Shown: positions 1 through 10,400, numbered from the stretch's first letter. The stretch: 64,000 nucleotides of DNA from Rhynchopus sp. YZ270_cl-10 (GCA_964035575.1 OZ037878.1:496001-560000), one strand, 5' to 3'. A program made the numbers and translations. Notes: generated by a model not told the origin, from the sequence alone.

Positions 1-88
1 TGGACCATCAACAGAATATTTTCAAAATCGGAAATCCTAGCGGAGAGCCTGAAAGATACGTCCAAAAAAAAAAAAAAAAAAGGTGGAA

Positions 89-119
89 AGATGAATAAGC
101 TTTGTGTGCAAACACATCT
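89..119 (-). repeat. Intergenic hairpin element H1
   Basis: AGATG at 89-93 pairs with CATCT at 115-119. A nested alternative, TGTGT (103-107) with ACACA (112-116), closes on a GCAA tetraloop. It is followed by CGAAA, as in H2. It is a looser member of the hairpin family described in the findings. Confidence 0.4.
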
Positions 120-148
120 CGAAATGGTGTTCCGGGAGGGGTCGATAT

Positions 149-238
149 TGACAGGTCGCTGACACAGGGACTTTATACACACCCCTTCTGATATTGACAG
201 GACGTCGACAGAGCTCGTGACAGGTCGTTGACCGACTT
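149..238 (-). repeat. TGTCA-rich interspersed repeat, copy 1
   Basis: Read on the minus strand, this has several CCTGTCA/GTCAACGACC units, two CCTGTCAATAT boxes and a central GGGGTGTGT. The same arrangement recurs on the plus strand at 11950-12049, and a short fragment occurs at 13559-13581. Function unknown. Confidence 0.5.
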
Positions 239-276
239 CCGAAATCACCAATCTGGAAAAAAAAAAAATGTTTATA

Positions 277-300
277 AGATGGCATCGTGTTTAGCCATCT
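277..300 (-). repeat. Intergenic hairpin element H2
   Basis: A perfect 7-bp stem, AGATGGC (277-283) with GCCATCT (294-300), closes a 10-nt loop and is followed by CGAAAAAA. The stem sequence differs from other family members while pairing is kept. Confidence 0.45.
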
Positions 301-566
301 CGAAAAAAAAAAGAAAAAAATCCCAACCTGAAATTGTAACTGAAGCAAAGTTGTAAAAATAATACACGCTCGTTGAGTTCAGAGCCCCGGTATGAATATG
401 TGTTGGTGTCTTCTGTATCGCCCTGAAAGCATGAATTCAAGAAAAGCTATCAAGAGAACAGAGGGTTTTTAACACATCATTATTATAGCGAATCTACGAC
501 GCTTAGTGTGACGAGAAAACGGATATCACCCAAAGAGAATCACCTCTGGCAAAAGGAAAAAAAAGG

Positions 567-601
567 TTGGTGATCGTAAGTGTGTAGTGCTTCGTCACCA
601 A
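567..601 (-). repeat. Intergenic hairpin element H3
   Basis: A perfect 7-bp outer stem, TTGGTGA (567-573) with TCACCAA (595-601), encloses an inner stem of CG-AAG (575-580, one bulged T) with CTTCG (590-594). It lies about 75 nt downstream of the KH-PLD stop codon. Confidence 0.5.
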
Positions 602-675
602 AAGAAAGGCTTTAAAAAAAAAGGTGCTCTTCAGCACATCTCTTTTCTCTCATCTATTTTGTATGTTTTTCTCCC

Positions 676-1854
676 TCACGCAAGCTTCCTCCAGAGCTTC
701 CCGAAGTACGCTTCAAAGTCGTGGACGAACTTCTTTTCGCTGGTGATCATCACGTTTTCGTCGTTCCCGGTCTGCGCCTGCATGGTCCAGTTGAAGGATC
801 CGTTCATCAGCACCTTGCCATCGAGAACACAGAACCTGTTGTAGTATTAAAGGGTGAAAGGTGGAATAAGCACAATGCATAACACATTCTTGACATACTT
901 GTGGTGCATATGCTCTGATTTTCTATCCGTGCGCACCTCGATTCCTGCTTGGCGTAGCTTATGGATGTCTGCCCCCTGGGAATGCGCCTGGTCGTTGTCG
1001 CACACCACACGCACAGTGACACCACGTCTGTGGCAGTCCATCACCGCATTCGCAATAGAATCGTTTGTCATCGTGAAAATCGCGATGTCGAGGGTGTGTC
1101 TCGGTGCGTTCAGGTATTTCAAGAAGACTGCAAAGGTTGTTTCACCGTTTCCTTCATCATGATCGGGGAAGAACAGCGAGGTGGTCACCTGCTTCGTCAG
1201 ATCTGCACGAGGCACTTCTTGCACAGTCTGCACTGTCCCGCACTTTTTATGCACCTCAACGCTATGCCCCAACAGAGCATTAATCTTTTCATGCGCACGC
1301 TGGCATGCTGCCTGGCTCCCCATTGCTGTCACCTTCTCTGAATCCGGTGCACCTCGTGGTGGTACTGTCACTTCTGCCTTTGAAATCTCCTCGATCTCCT
1401 TCAGATTTGACCCTCCTGAGCCGATTATTGCGCCATATTTGTTTTTCGGGACTTCAAAGTGGTAGATGTGAAGCGGGCCACGTTGAAGGTCAAATGAAAG
1501 AAGCGACGCAATCTCTGTGCGGCAGGCTTCTACATCAGACGCAGCACCTTCAATGACAATGTGGTCAACACTCTGCTCCTTCGAGCCAACCACAATGTTG
1601 ACTCGGTGGTTCTGTTCAAGACGTTTGATTGTAGCCCCACCCCGCCCGACAATACCCCCATGCTTTGCAGCAGGACAGCCGAAACTGACAGAAGAGGCGC
1701 CAGAGTGGTGCGGTTTGTGTTGCGCTGTCGGGGCTGCGGTGTGCGCTGCATGAGGCGGGGGCTGGCGTGGACTCTGCTTCTGCGGCGCTGGAGCCTTCTT
1801 CTCATCTGACGCGCAGTTACCCATATTCTTTTGCTTAGTACTCTTTTGTCCCAT
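676..1854 (-). CDS. Tandem-KH, single-HKD phospholipase D family protein (mitoPLD/Zucchini-like nuclease domain)
   Basis: Two exons, join(676..835, 899..1854), encode 371 aa. KH domain 1 spans about residues 56-120 with a GRGG loop at 70-73. KH domain 2 spans about 128-197 with a GSGG loop at 145-148. The C-terminal 145 residues form a PLD domain whose single HKD motif (H317, K319, D324) followed by GSFNW (331-335) becomes complete only when the 63-nt intron is removed. Single-HKD enzymes of the PLD6/Zucchini type work as dimers, either as RNA endonucleases or as cardiolipin hydrolases. KH domains bind RNA, so an RNA substrate is plausible. The first ATG (1854) directly follows a pyrimidine tract ending in CATAG and gives MGQKST; the second (1824) gives MGNCAS. 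Both fit an N-myristoylation signal, and the second adds a palmitoylatable Cys, so membrane anchoring is likely. The exact start and the physiological substrate remain open. Confidence 0.85.
836..898 (-). other. Intron of the KH-PLD gene
   Basis: 63 nt, donor GTATGT, acceptor TACTACAACAG with a branch-site-like ACTAC immediately before it. Removal rebuilds the catalytic HxK(x4)D motif in frame, which is strong evidence that the intron is real. Confidence 0.9.
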
Positions 1855-1890
1855 TCTATGGATGGAAATGGAGAAGAGGGGGGGGAAGGG

Positions 1891-2019
1891 TAATGGTAGT
1901 GATGGGATCCCATTGGAATACACAAAAATACATCAAAATACATCACAATGTGTATTGTGATGTATTTTGATGTATTTTGCATATTCCAATGGGCTCCCAT
2001 CACAATACTGCCACCATTA
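1891..2019. repeat. Long near-perfect palindrome
   Basis: Two arms of about 60 nt face each other across a spacer of a few bases centred near 1951. The left arm starts at TAATGG (1891) and contains GATGGGATCCCATTGGAATA. The right arm mirrors it with few mismatches and a small indel. Each arm also contains the direct repeat ATACATCAAA twice. It lies just upstream of the KH-PLD start and could fold as a very long hairpin or be a small foldback element. Confidence 0.75.
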
Positions 2020-2467
2020 GGGTGAGGGAGGAGGGGAGAAAGGGGGTGGATTAGAGGAAATGGGATGTAGGATTCGATATGGAATGTAGAAGACACTCTT
2101 TTGGAGAGAGAAAAAAAAATACCCCTCATTGTGGGGGGTTCAAGTGAGATGCTGCTTTTTGGGGAGAAAAAAATCTAAGTATTACCCAAAGAGAGACATT
2201 GCTATTACCCAGTTGATATTAGATGTGTAGCGACATAAAGAGATGAGAGACATGAGACAGGTGATATCCTATTTTGGTCGTAGTGTAGACACTATAGCGT
2301 TTCTTTCCCCTCCCCCACCCCGACAAAGTTTAATGCATCACGTCAAAAAATCAAAAAACTTTTTTAAAAGGGTGACGCTTTTGCGAGATCAGAGCATTGT
2401 TTCAGAGATCATTTTTTTTTCTCCAAAAGGCCGTACAAACCAAACTTCATTTCACCAAACGGTGGGA
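2020..2467. other. Intergenic region between the actin-related gene and the palindrome
   Basis: No gene seen. A short hairpin lies near 2118-2140 (ACCCC with GGGGGGT). A pyrimidine-rich tract and several A/T runs are present. Nothing else is recognisable. Confidence 0.5.
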
Positions 2468-3757
2468 TTAGCAGACCGAGAGACGTTGCGCTACTAACGT
2501 TGCACCTTCTTCCTCCCACTCCGCTTTGCTTACCATACGGGGGAGAAACTCTGGTGTTGATGCGAGAATTGACGCACCGAGCCACGAGGTGTAGTCTGGC
2601 ATTACCCCACAGGCTTGCGGGCTTGCGAGCCGCTTGTAGGGAACGGTACTGGGGAGGAGCTTTTTGAGTGCAGTGTCGAACGCATCGCCGAAGCCGGCCT
2701 GTTGCGCTGCACCCCCTTTGAGCACCACGTTACCACACAGCGTTGGGCGGATGTGCGCCTCACAAGCCTCGATGCTCTGCTGTGCAAGCTGCGCGACCCC
2801 GCCCCCCATACTCCGCACACCATTCGCATCGACGGTACACCCCGTGGAGGATTCATCCCCATTGAACCACACCCCCGCAAGGTTCGCACGAACCTGCCCC
2901 CCCACATTGACGTTCTGCCCATCAGGAAGCTGCCACACCATTGCCGCAGTCGCAGACACATCCGCACACCCCTCCATCAGGCTGTGCACGATGCGGCCCC
3001 GGAGTGCCTCGCGATGGGAGACGTGCACCGCAGAGAGGGAGCGGAGGACGGCCGACTCTTCTTCGGTTGCGTTGGTTGTGGTGAGAGGGAGGATTTCGGA
3101 GTCACCCCTTCCGGTGCGTCGGAGGAACTCTAATTCACAGCGGGGGTCGATTTCTTGGGACTTCAGAAGATCATACCAGTTTTGCACTGCATCGCGACTG
3201 CCAAATTTGGATTGACGAGAGGGTCTGTGAAGGGTGTAGCCTTCGTACACTACACTGACTCGGGTGTCGCGGTGTGCTGTGTCTATTACAAGCGCCTTAT
3301 CCGCACCAACAGCATAGGTAGCGCACGCCGCATCCCCCGACATCCCAATCACATCAACCCCTACCCCTTCAAAGAGCGTTTCAACGAGAGTGGTACGCTG
3401 TGCGTCGGTGATGTGCGGAGGGTCGACCAGCATGACAGGGCGTTCCTCAGGGACCACCTCGAGGGTGTGGGTGAGGATATCGCCCACCCCGTTAGCAGCA
3501 GCCTCTGCACAGAAGTCGTCCCCCTCCCAAAGAGACTGCACCTTGCTTCCCTTATTGGGGGTGCACAGATGCCGGAGACCGAAGAGGTGCTTGGGTGGTG
3601 TCCCTCCACAGACCTGGTGTGCCGTAGGAAGAACAGCCTGTGGGCATAACTCACCGCCAAAGCCGGCATTGATCTTCCAGGCGCCCAGCTCGAAGACGGC
3701 GGGGGAGAGGCTGAAGGTTTCCCCTTCAGAGGAGAGCTCGTCGCTTTTGCGCTTCAT
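2468..3757 (-). CDS. Divergent actin-related protein
   Basis: 429 aa from the ATG at 3757 (MKRKSDELSS); the frame stays open further upstream but has no better start. The N-terminal segment INAGFGGELCPQAVLPT matches the actin KAGFAGD..PRAVFPS strand. GADKALVIDTAHRDTRVSVV corresponds to the second phosphate-binding loop but is degenerate. GNVVLKGGAAQQAGF corresponds to NVVLSGG, and WLGASILAS followed by SKAEWEEEGA matches the actin C-terminus (WIGGSILAS...SKQEYDE). Weakened phosphate loops and several insertions make it an ARP rather than conventional actin. Nuclear (chromatin remodeller), dynactin and other ARP classes cannot be separated by eye. It lies 175 nt downstream of the coiled-coil gene. 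Confidence 0.8.
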   Translation of the reverse strand: MKRKSDELSSEGETFSLSPAVFELGAWKINAGFGGELCPQAVLPTAHQVCGGTPPKHLFGLRHLCTPNKGSKVQSLWEGDDFCAEAAANGVGDILTHTLEVVPEERPVMLVDPPHITDAQRTTLVETLFEGVGVDVIGMSGDAACATYAVGADKALVIDTAHRDTRVSVVYEGYTLHRPSRQSKFGSRDAVQNWYDLLKSQEIDPRCELEFLRRTGRGDSEILPLTTTNATEEESAVLRSLSAVHVSHREALRGRIVHSLMEGCADVSATAAMVWQLPDGQNVNVGGQVRANLAGVWFNGDESSTGCTVDANGVRSMGGGVAQLAQQSIEACEAHIRPTLCGNVVLKGGAAQQAGFGDAFDTALKKLLPSTVPYKRLASPQACGVMPDYTSWLGASILASTPEFLPRMVSKAEWEEEGATLVAQRLSVC

Positions 3758-3797
3758 ATTTGTTGTGTAGACTTTTAGTGTTTTGGGTGTGTTATGA

Positions 3798-3858
3798 GTT
3801 AATAGAGTATTTCCATCGTATACAATCAATAAATTGATGGTGGGGGATCAATATGAGT
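3798..3858. repeat. Short interspersed repeat shared with 14900-14945
   Basis: CGTATACAATCAAT followed by ATGGTG and GGGATCAA resembles CATATGCAATCAAT, ATGGTG and GGGATCAA near 14900-14945. Both copies are intergenic. The match is short and could be chance or a decayed mobile element. Confidence 0.3.
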
Positions 3859-3932
3859 TAATAAAGGTAAATAATAATAATAATGTTCCATTTTTTGAGA
3901 TGCTTAAGGGGAAGTCTGTAAAGATATTCCCT

Positions 3933-5070
3933 TCAAAAGGATTGGCAAGACTGTGATGTATTCGGCCTCGGCACCCTGACCCCAATAAAGCGGGTCTGCT
4001 GCGGTACCGAAGGGGAGGGGGTGATTCGGCTGTCTTTGCGGACCTCTTTGGTTGTCTTGACGCCTTCGACTCTGGGTGAGGGTTTGAATTGCTTTGTGGT
4101 GAGCGCAGTGTCAAAGCAGGGGGTGGGCGCGGGGACGATGCAGGCTGTTGGGGGTGGGGCTTCTCGGAGCCCGATTTTTTCTTGTTGTGCCTTGGAGGTT
4201 GTGTTGTGGGTGATGACAATCTTCTCGGTGAATGCGCGCGACATTGTGTCGCTCACTGCGGAGTACTGCCGCATGAGGTTTAGATAGTCCTCTTGGAGTG
4301 CTTCGAGCTTTGCGCGCGCGTTGTCAGCGGAACGTATCAAAACTGATTCTCGCTTTGCGAATGAGTCGGAGAGGCGGCTGATGAGGTCAACGGATTTTGC
4401 TGCAGCCAAGTCCAGTTCGCGTTGTTGAAGTTGTTCTACCAAGGCGGTCATGGCAGCGGAGGTCCGTGCTGCGACCTCGACAGAGCGTTCCTTCTCGTTT
4501 GTGTGGTATTCGAGATGGTCTTTGTGTGCGTTGAACAGCATCGCGTCCTTGGCTTCGATTGCTGCCACCAGGTCACCTCTCTCCCGCTCCAGCGCCGCTA
4601 CCCTGCCCTTCAACGCATCGCACCGCTGTGTCAGCTCTGTACACTCGTTCTTGGCAACCTGTGCCACCTTCAGCTTCTCACCCAATATCTTCTCCTCCTT
4701 CTGCTTCCAAGTCATCTCCGCCTTCTTAAACTGTGTCGCAGCCTCCATCTTCAAGGACTGCTGTACATCCTGCAGTGTCAGGTCGAACTGTGTCTGCAAC
4801 CGTGTTTCCTGCGACTTCAATGCGTGTACATGCTCTGCTTTCATATGAGTGAGGCTCTCTGTGTCGGGTGCAGTGTTGCCTACCACAAAAGACGGGGCCG
4901 CAGAGTCCATGTAGTTTGGCGAATGTGCGCTGTCGCTGTCCTCAAACCCTGGGCTTTCTGAGGTGGGCGAGCCTGGGAAGCTGCCTTCAAGGTCGGTCTG
5001 GCTCTGTGTTTGGTACTGCTGGAGCTGGTACTGCTGCTGCTGCTGCTGCTGCTGTTGCTGAAGGAGCTGT

Positions 5071-5102
<32 letters not shown>

Positions 5103-5633
5103 CTGTCCACGAGGGTACATCGCAGAGGCCATAGATGCCCTGACTGGTGGGAATGGGGCAGGAGCAGGAGCAGGAGCAGGAGCGGTTTGCACATGACTTT
5201 TAGGTGAATGATGGGGGTGTGCCACACGTTCCTGCTGGAACTTTGGGAAGCCTCCCTGCGAGTCTGCGACCTGGAGCACTTGGGTTAGATCTGTCTCGCC
5301 ACCTTGCGTTCTGCGGTACTCATCGCAGAGCATTCTGCAGACGTCCATCAGACAGTTTTCATCCAAAGAGTCAAGCGGCATGTGTAGGTCTGTTTGCACG
5401 CAGGCATCTTGCCGCAGGATCCTTCGCTTTATGTAGAGCAGCTGGCTTTGCAAATAAGAGTATATGTGACTATAATCCGCTTTCTCCCTGTCCAGCCTTC
5501 TCTCCATAGCTCGTGCCGACCGTGAACGGGGTGATGCAGTCACCTCATCCACATCCATGTCCCCATCCACCTCCAAAGGAGGTGGGCAAGGTTCATAAAC
5601 CCTAGGCGATTGAAGCGACTCAGATTTTGTCAT
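3933..5633 (-). CDS. Polyglutamine coiled-coil protein, function unknown
   Basis: 566 aa from the ATG at 5633 (MTKSESLQSP); the upstream in-frame TTG is not a eukaryotic start. An acidic N-terminus is followed by a helical segment (about residues 40-120). A Pro/Ala stretch with PAPAPAPAPAP and a glutamine-rich region encoded by CAG repeats (about 5028-5105) come next. A long heptad-rich coiled coil occupies roughly residues 260-470 (many Lys/Glu/Gln with spaced Leu). The C-terminus is basic and Pro/Ser/Thr-rich. No catalytic motif is visible. The architecture suggests a cytoskeletal or centrosomal/basal-body scaffold, but that is only inference from composition. Confidence 0.75.
5028..5105 (-). 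repeat. CAG/CTG trinucleotide repeat inside the coiled-coil gene
   Basis: Two interrupted CTG/TTG runs on the plus strand (CAG/CAA on the coding strand) encode two polyglutamine tracts of about 10-13 residues each, separated by LL. Mixed CAG/CAA codons would damp slippage, but length polymorphism is expected. Confidence 0.85.
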
Positions 5634-5900
5634 TTGTACTTCCCCCAACAATCCTGAAGTATGTGTGGGATTGGTGAGGAGGTGTAATGTTAAAATGGTG
5701 GGGGTGGTGGAAAGACAATATTAAAGACCATGTGCTCTAGTCGTGGAGCGGTGCGTGCAAACAAAACGCCGGCTCGATGAAAAAAGAAAAAGAAGAAAAA
5801 AAACAGATAAAAGTTACCCCACTCCCCCGTTCCCCAGAGAAAAAAAAACAGACATCATTCCAAAACCAAGTAGTTTCGTTCGTATTTGGGATTTTTTTAA

Positions 5901-5946
5901 TTGAAAACTAGGTATTAGTGTAGCCATCCCGAGGATGTGCTCCCAC
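5901..5946 (-). repeat. Short repeat pair member (with 52464-52510)
   Basis: TTGAAAACT, TATTAGTGTAG, CCCGAGGATG and GCTCC occur in the same order in the copy at 52464-52510. This copy holds a perfect mini-hairpin, CATCC-CGA-GGATG (5925-5937). A T-run follows on the plus strand. Both copies are intergenic. Confidence 0.45.
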
Positions 5947-6060
5947 TTTTTTTTTTGTTTGTTTTTTTTTTGTTTTTTTTTAAACTTGGTTTTCACTCTC
6001 GTCACTTTAGCGCTGCCATAGCAGTGTGTCTGCTCTTTGCTTTATCCAGAGTAAACCCGG

Positions 6061-6117
6061 AACCGTGTCCCGGTTGCCGTTTTTCGCGTCCAGGACGCGC
6101 GGGTTGCCGAAAAACGG
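6061..6117. ncRNA. Candidate structured RNA: consecutive nested hairpins
   Basis: AACCG (6061-6065) pairs with CGGTT (6071-6075). Next, CCGTTTTTCG (6077-6086) pairs with CGAAAAACGG (6108-6117). Inside the second stem, CGCGTCC (6085-6091) and GGACGCG (6093-6099) form a perfect palindrome around one A. The two stem options overlap by two bases, so they may alternate. Not matched to a known RNA family by eye. Confidence 0.3.
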
Positions 6118-7430
6118 AGGTCACCTCCCCCGTTGCCACACAGGACATTTTTTTTTTTTTTTGTATCGACTATCGCCCACCCTTTGGTTCATGCTTTTGG
6201 ATGCCCTGTTGTTATTTTCCCCGAAAAATGGCACAACGTTGAAAAAAATCAAATACTTTCCATTCAAAGAAGAGAAAGCACACACAAAAAAAATTGAAAA
6301 CGAAGTAGATGTACATACGTTATTATGCATGCACATCTATGTTAAACATAGATCGACATTGAATCGAAAGCTTACGCTCGGAGAAGACCATTGGGTGTCA
6401 ACTACGATAAATAAATAAAAACGGGGCACTATCACGACTGACAAGATACAGGCAAAACCAAAGAGAAATTCCGATACAATCGCAGAAAAAGGTACGGTCA
6501 GATGATCCTAGCCTTGCCTTGGGCCACCTCTACCAACCCCATTCCCACCCCCCCACCCCCAACCCTTAGTTATATTTGACGTGGTTAATAAACCCTTCAT
6601 GGTGCAGTGACATACCCCCTCTCGCAACCCCAGTTCTTTAATCCCTCCCCATCCCCCGGTATTGCTTCAGTCCAGGAATATCCATTTTTTAAAATAATAC
6701 GATAAATCTGTCGGGGCTAGTGCTAGTGTAGCTAACTGTAGCGTGAAGCGGAAGTCTTCGCTTCTACAAGGGGATAAGGAGGAGCAGGGGGATTTTTTTT
6801 TTCTCGCTCCCCTTTAGATCTGATTGATTTTTTATATAGTATCGACCATCCCCCCCACCAAGAGACGGGGAAGCTGTATTGTACCCGAAATGTCACTTAA
6901 AAGGAAGTTTTTTTTTGTTTTGCTTTTTTGTGTTTTTTGAAAACCGTTTGACAGGAAAATTGAAAAGACAGGCCCCCGCACCTAGGCTAGTATAGTCAAA
7001 GGGATGTCACAAAAAAAAAGACAAGCCCACCTCATGCAAAGAGCACAGTATTCGAGACATAAAATAGTGTTGCGCTCTGTAACCCTTTTTTTGGTTTTCT
7101 GCAAAGGGTCGTGGACATTTTATAAGACCGTGCCATAGGAAAACGTGGGAAGTGTATGAGGCGAAATCCCCCCCGAGGGCACATTCAAAAAAAAAAAGAA
7201 AAAAAGGAGAAAAAAAAGGAGAGCAGAGCAAAACGAGGACAGGATGACGATATGTGGTTATTGCGCTCTTTTTTTTTTGGGGGGGGGGGGGGGGGTGGCA
7301 ACAAAAGGGAGGCGTTCTTAACGGTGGCATCTGTTGATTTGGTTCTCGATCAACTTAGAGAGCGTCTGTGTGGTGTTTTTTGATTATTATTTTATTGATT
7401 GTGATGTCCAAAATATCACCTCAGCCGTGT

Positions 7431-10400
7431 TTAATCACCAAAACTCTTCTTGCATACCTTGTACTCGATTGGCTTTCCCTCAGCAGAGAACTGCGAGATC
7501 CCCCACTCTCCGAGTTGGATGAACAGATTTTTGTCGAAGTCTTGGTCTCTGAGTGCTCTGAAGATGGACTTCACCCAGGTAGCGGTATCCTCGTAGGACT
7601 CGGTGCTGTGGTGCATCAAGACGTCCCTGAAGATGTTGAGGGTGTAGGCAGGGCGCACAGCGCCGAGCACCACAACAGCCTTGTCCATCGTGAGCGCGCG
7701 GAAGTCCTTCGCGTTCCCGTTAACCTCGTTGCAGTGGTCAATCGCCTCCTCGTACTTTTCGCTTGCAATGAAGTCCATCACAGAAGGCGGTGGCGGCACT
7801 GCAGGCGCTGCAGGCACAGCAGGAGGCTGGGATGAAAGCTGCAAAAAAATTGATAATTGGGGGAGTGCGGGGAAGGTTGGGAAATAGAAAAAAAAGGGGG
7901 GTGGGCATACCTGTGCAAGCGCCATAGGCTTGGGGGAAGAGGAGAGGTTCATGGTCTCGTTCGCAACGATGCTCTCCATCTCCAGCTTGTAGTTGTCGTG
8001 GTTCTGCTGGATCTGGTTGAACTGTGGGGGGAAGGTGTGTTTGTTGGGTTGAGGGCGGTGTCTCGGAACCAAAATAGCTAACAGCATGGTAGGATAGAAG
8101 ATCTTTACAAAAAAAAACACCCCAAAAAGAATCCCCAAGAATACCTCAGCCCGGAGCTCTGCAAACTTCTCCTGAAGGCGCTGCGAGTATGTGACGAGCT
8201 TGTCGTCACGTTGTCTTGCGACAGTGGCGAGCTGACGAGCAGCCTGCTCGACAGCATTGTCCCTTGCAGCAACGAAGCACTGCTGCAGGTGTTCCCTGAT
8301 GTCGTTGCACACACTGTATTTGGGGTATTTGAGTGGTAAAAAGTATTTGAGGCTCAAAAAACACAAAGATTGATGCTGAAACCAGCTATTTTACTTCCAC
8401 TAATAATCAACTCGAAGTTCACAAAAGTGTACACCCTCGGCAAAACCCCCTCCACTGAAGTCCACAACTGTACATTTTTTGGCTAGGCCACGTGGATGAC
8501 GCCATCGAGGCCCTCGTTGTCCGTGTAGTTGATGGAGCAGAGTCGTGCCATGAGGGTGTGGAGCGTGACCAGACACCGGGTACGAGCTTCTTCATACTGG
8601 AGTATGGGGAGGAGGTGCTCGACCGCAGTCAACAAGGCCCGCATCTCGTGTTTTCGCGCCGGAAAGTTTGCGGTTGGGCAGCGCGGAAGGGACTGATACC
8701 CGAAGAAGTCGCGCAGTTCCCTTTTTACGGCTTCCAGCCGGTAAGGGTGGCCAATGTTCTCGAGCCAAGTGTTGGGTACTTGGGCGTCGAAACCCACAGG
8801 GAGTCCGCAAATGGGGAGCGTGTTCTGCATGGCTTGCTGAACATGTTGGGTCTGTTGGGTGAGTAGGTCCTGTTGGGCCCGAACCAAGGCGTCATTCGAC
8901 GCAATCAACCGAGCAATGAGTGGTCGGTGATTGGCCGGGAAGGACTCAAGCTGTTGCTCGAGACTTGGTTCCTGGTTCTCTTCCTCTGCGGGTGCAGGAG
9001 GAAGGACAACCTTGGCCGCCCTCCAAGAACAGACCGGACATCCCACGAGGCCATCGGCAAAGCGGGAGCTGTCCTGGGTGCTGGTTTTGACACACTCCGC
9101 ATGTATATTGCCCTTGCAACAAGGACAGGTGGTAGAATTGTCATGAACATCCTGGCAATGAGCGAAGACGCAACCTTCGATTGCCTGGAAGGAAGTGAAG
9201 TAAGTTGATCCGGCGATCAGTTCGGGGATGTTTGGCCAATCGGTGTCTTGGCACCTCAACTCGCTTCTGGCGGGGAAACGCACTGCCATAATTTTGTTTG
9301 TGCGTAAAGTGTGTAATAAATATTCTGTGGTGATATTTTCATTACTGCAATACGCTCCCACTGACTACCTGGCAGTGAAGAGGAAACCTCTTTAAGGCCA
9401 AAAAGAAGAAAAAATCTGCTAATTTCGCAACACATACGATTCAAAGTCAAGCTCCATCTTGACCTGGAACGTGCAGATCTCCTGAAGACGCTTTTCTGTC
9501 ATGATGGTGAACTGGCTGCTGAGTTCTTTGCTGAGCAAATCTGAGACGCTTGCTGCACTCACATCAATCCTGTGGTGGGGCGGGTGTTTGGACTGGGCTG
9601 ACGTGGTTTGAGACACATACTCTGAGATATATTTCGAAATAGTCCCCCTGAGGAAGTTCGCCAGGTCTTCTCCGAACTTCTCAAATTGCGCCCTGTTGTG
9701 GATTTAAATAAATGACAGTTGCAGTAAACATATGCGAAACTTAAACAAGCGATAACATACTCCATAGCCTTGACGTTCTCCTTGTTGGAGATGTCAAGCT
9801 CTTCAAGCATCTTAACTGCAGGTGCGTTCAGGAAGGTGCCCAGCTCAGATATGTCTTCCCCCATTTTTCTCTGTGATGTTTTTTGTGAGAGTGGTCTTGA
9901 AGTTATTTTTTTAGATGATGCTTGCATACCGAGAGCGAACGGATCTCCCTCTGGACGGGGCTGAAGTAAGCTTCGTTGGCCCCCTTCGAGAGGTCGCTGG
10001 AGAGGTTCTTTGCCAGGGCGATTCTCTCGTCGTGGGCGTCGAGGGCCGCCTGGCGTTGGTCGTGCACGACGAGCTCCAGCTTCTGAATACGGTCGCTGAT
10101 GACCTCTGTGCTGGTCTCGAACCCGTTGCGCAGCTCTTGGAGAAGGTTCTGAAGGGGGGCAAGGCTGCCGCCAACGTCGTTTCGCGCAGAGATTTTGCTG
10201 AACGGCGCAAAGTTGACCTTCGGCAGCGGGGTTGTGGTGGGTTCTCGGTCCTGGTACTGCTGTGCTGGCTTTGGCTTTGGCTCCTCCTTCTCGGGTGCGG
10301 CAGGCGCAGCAGTGGGGGGAACGGGCTTGCTCTGCTGTGGAGGCTGAGGAGAAGAGCCCTTCCCGGTAGGCGTCAGACGGTCTAAAGTGGGCGGGCACGA

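Larger units (their letters stand above)
1..675. other. Intergenic region downstream of the KH-PLD gene
   Basis: No supportable gene. The stretch holds A/T homopolymer runs, three short hairpin elements (89-119, 277-300, 567-601) and one copy of a TGTCA-rich repeat (149-238), listed separately. Open frames here are short and low complexity. Confidence 0.6.
5634..7430. other. 1.8-kb intergenic region with structured elements
   Basis: No protein gene supported; open frames are poly-Lys/poly-Phe artefacts of homopolymers. Contents: a 46-nt repeat paired with one near 52.5 kb (5901-5946), consecutive nested hairpins (6061-6117), a GAAGCG/CGCTTC hairpin near 6750-6772, and a T-run followed by a 17-nt G-run (about 7268-7296). 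Confidence 0.6.

Noticed and set aside
3848..4219. Separate minus-strand gene overlapping the coiled-coil gene
   Set aside because: Alternative frame of the real gene's 3' end with Pro/Ser/Lys bias; no start context.
5634..5651. Start of the coiled-coil protein at 5651
   Set aside because: That codon is TTG; the first in-frame ATG is at 5633.
7268..7296. G-quadruplex regulatory element
   Set aside because: It is a single homopolymeric G-run after a T-run; no spaced G-tracts, likely simple slippage.
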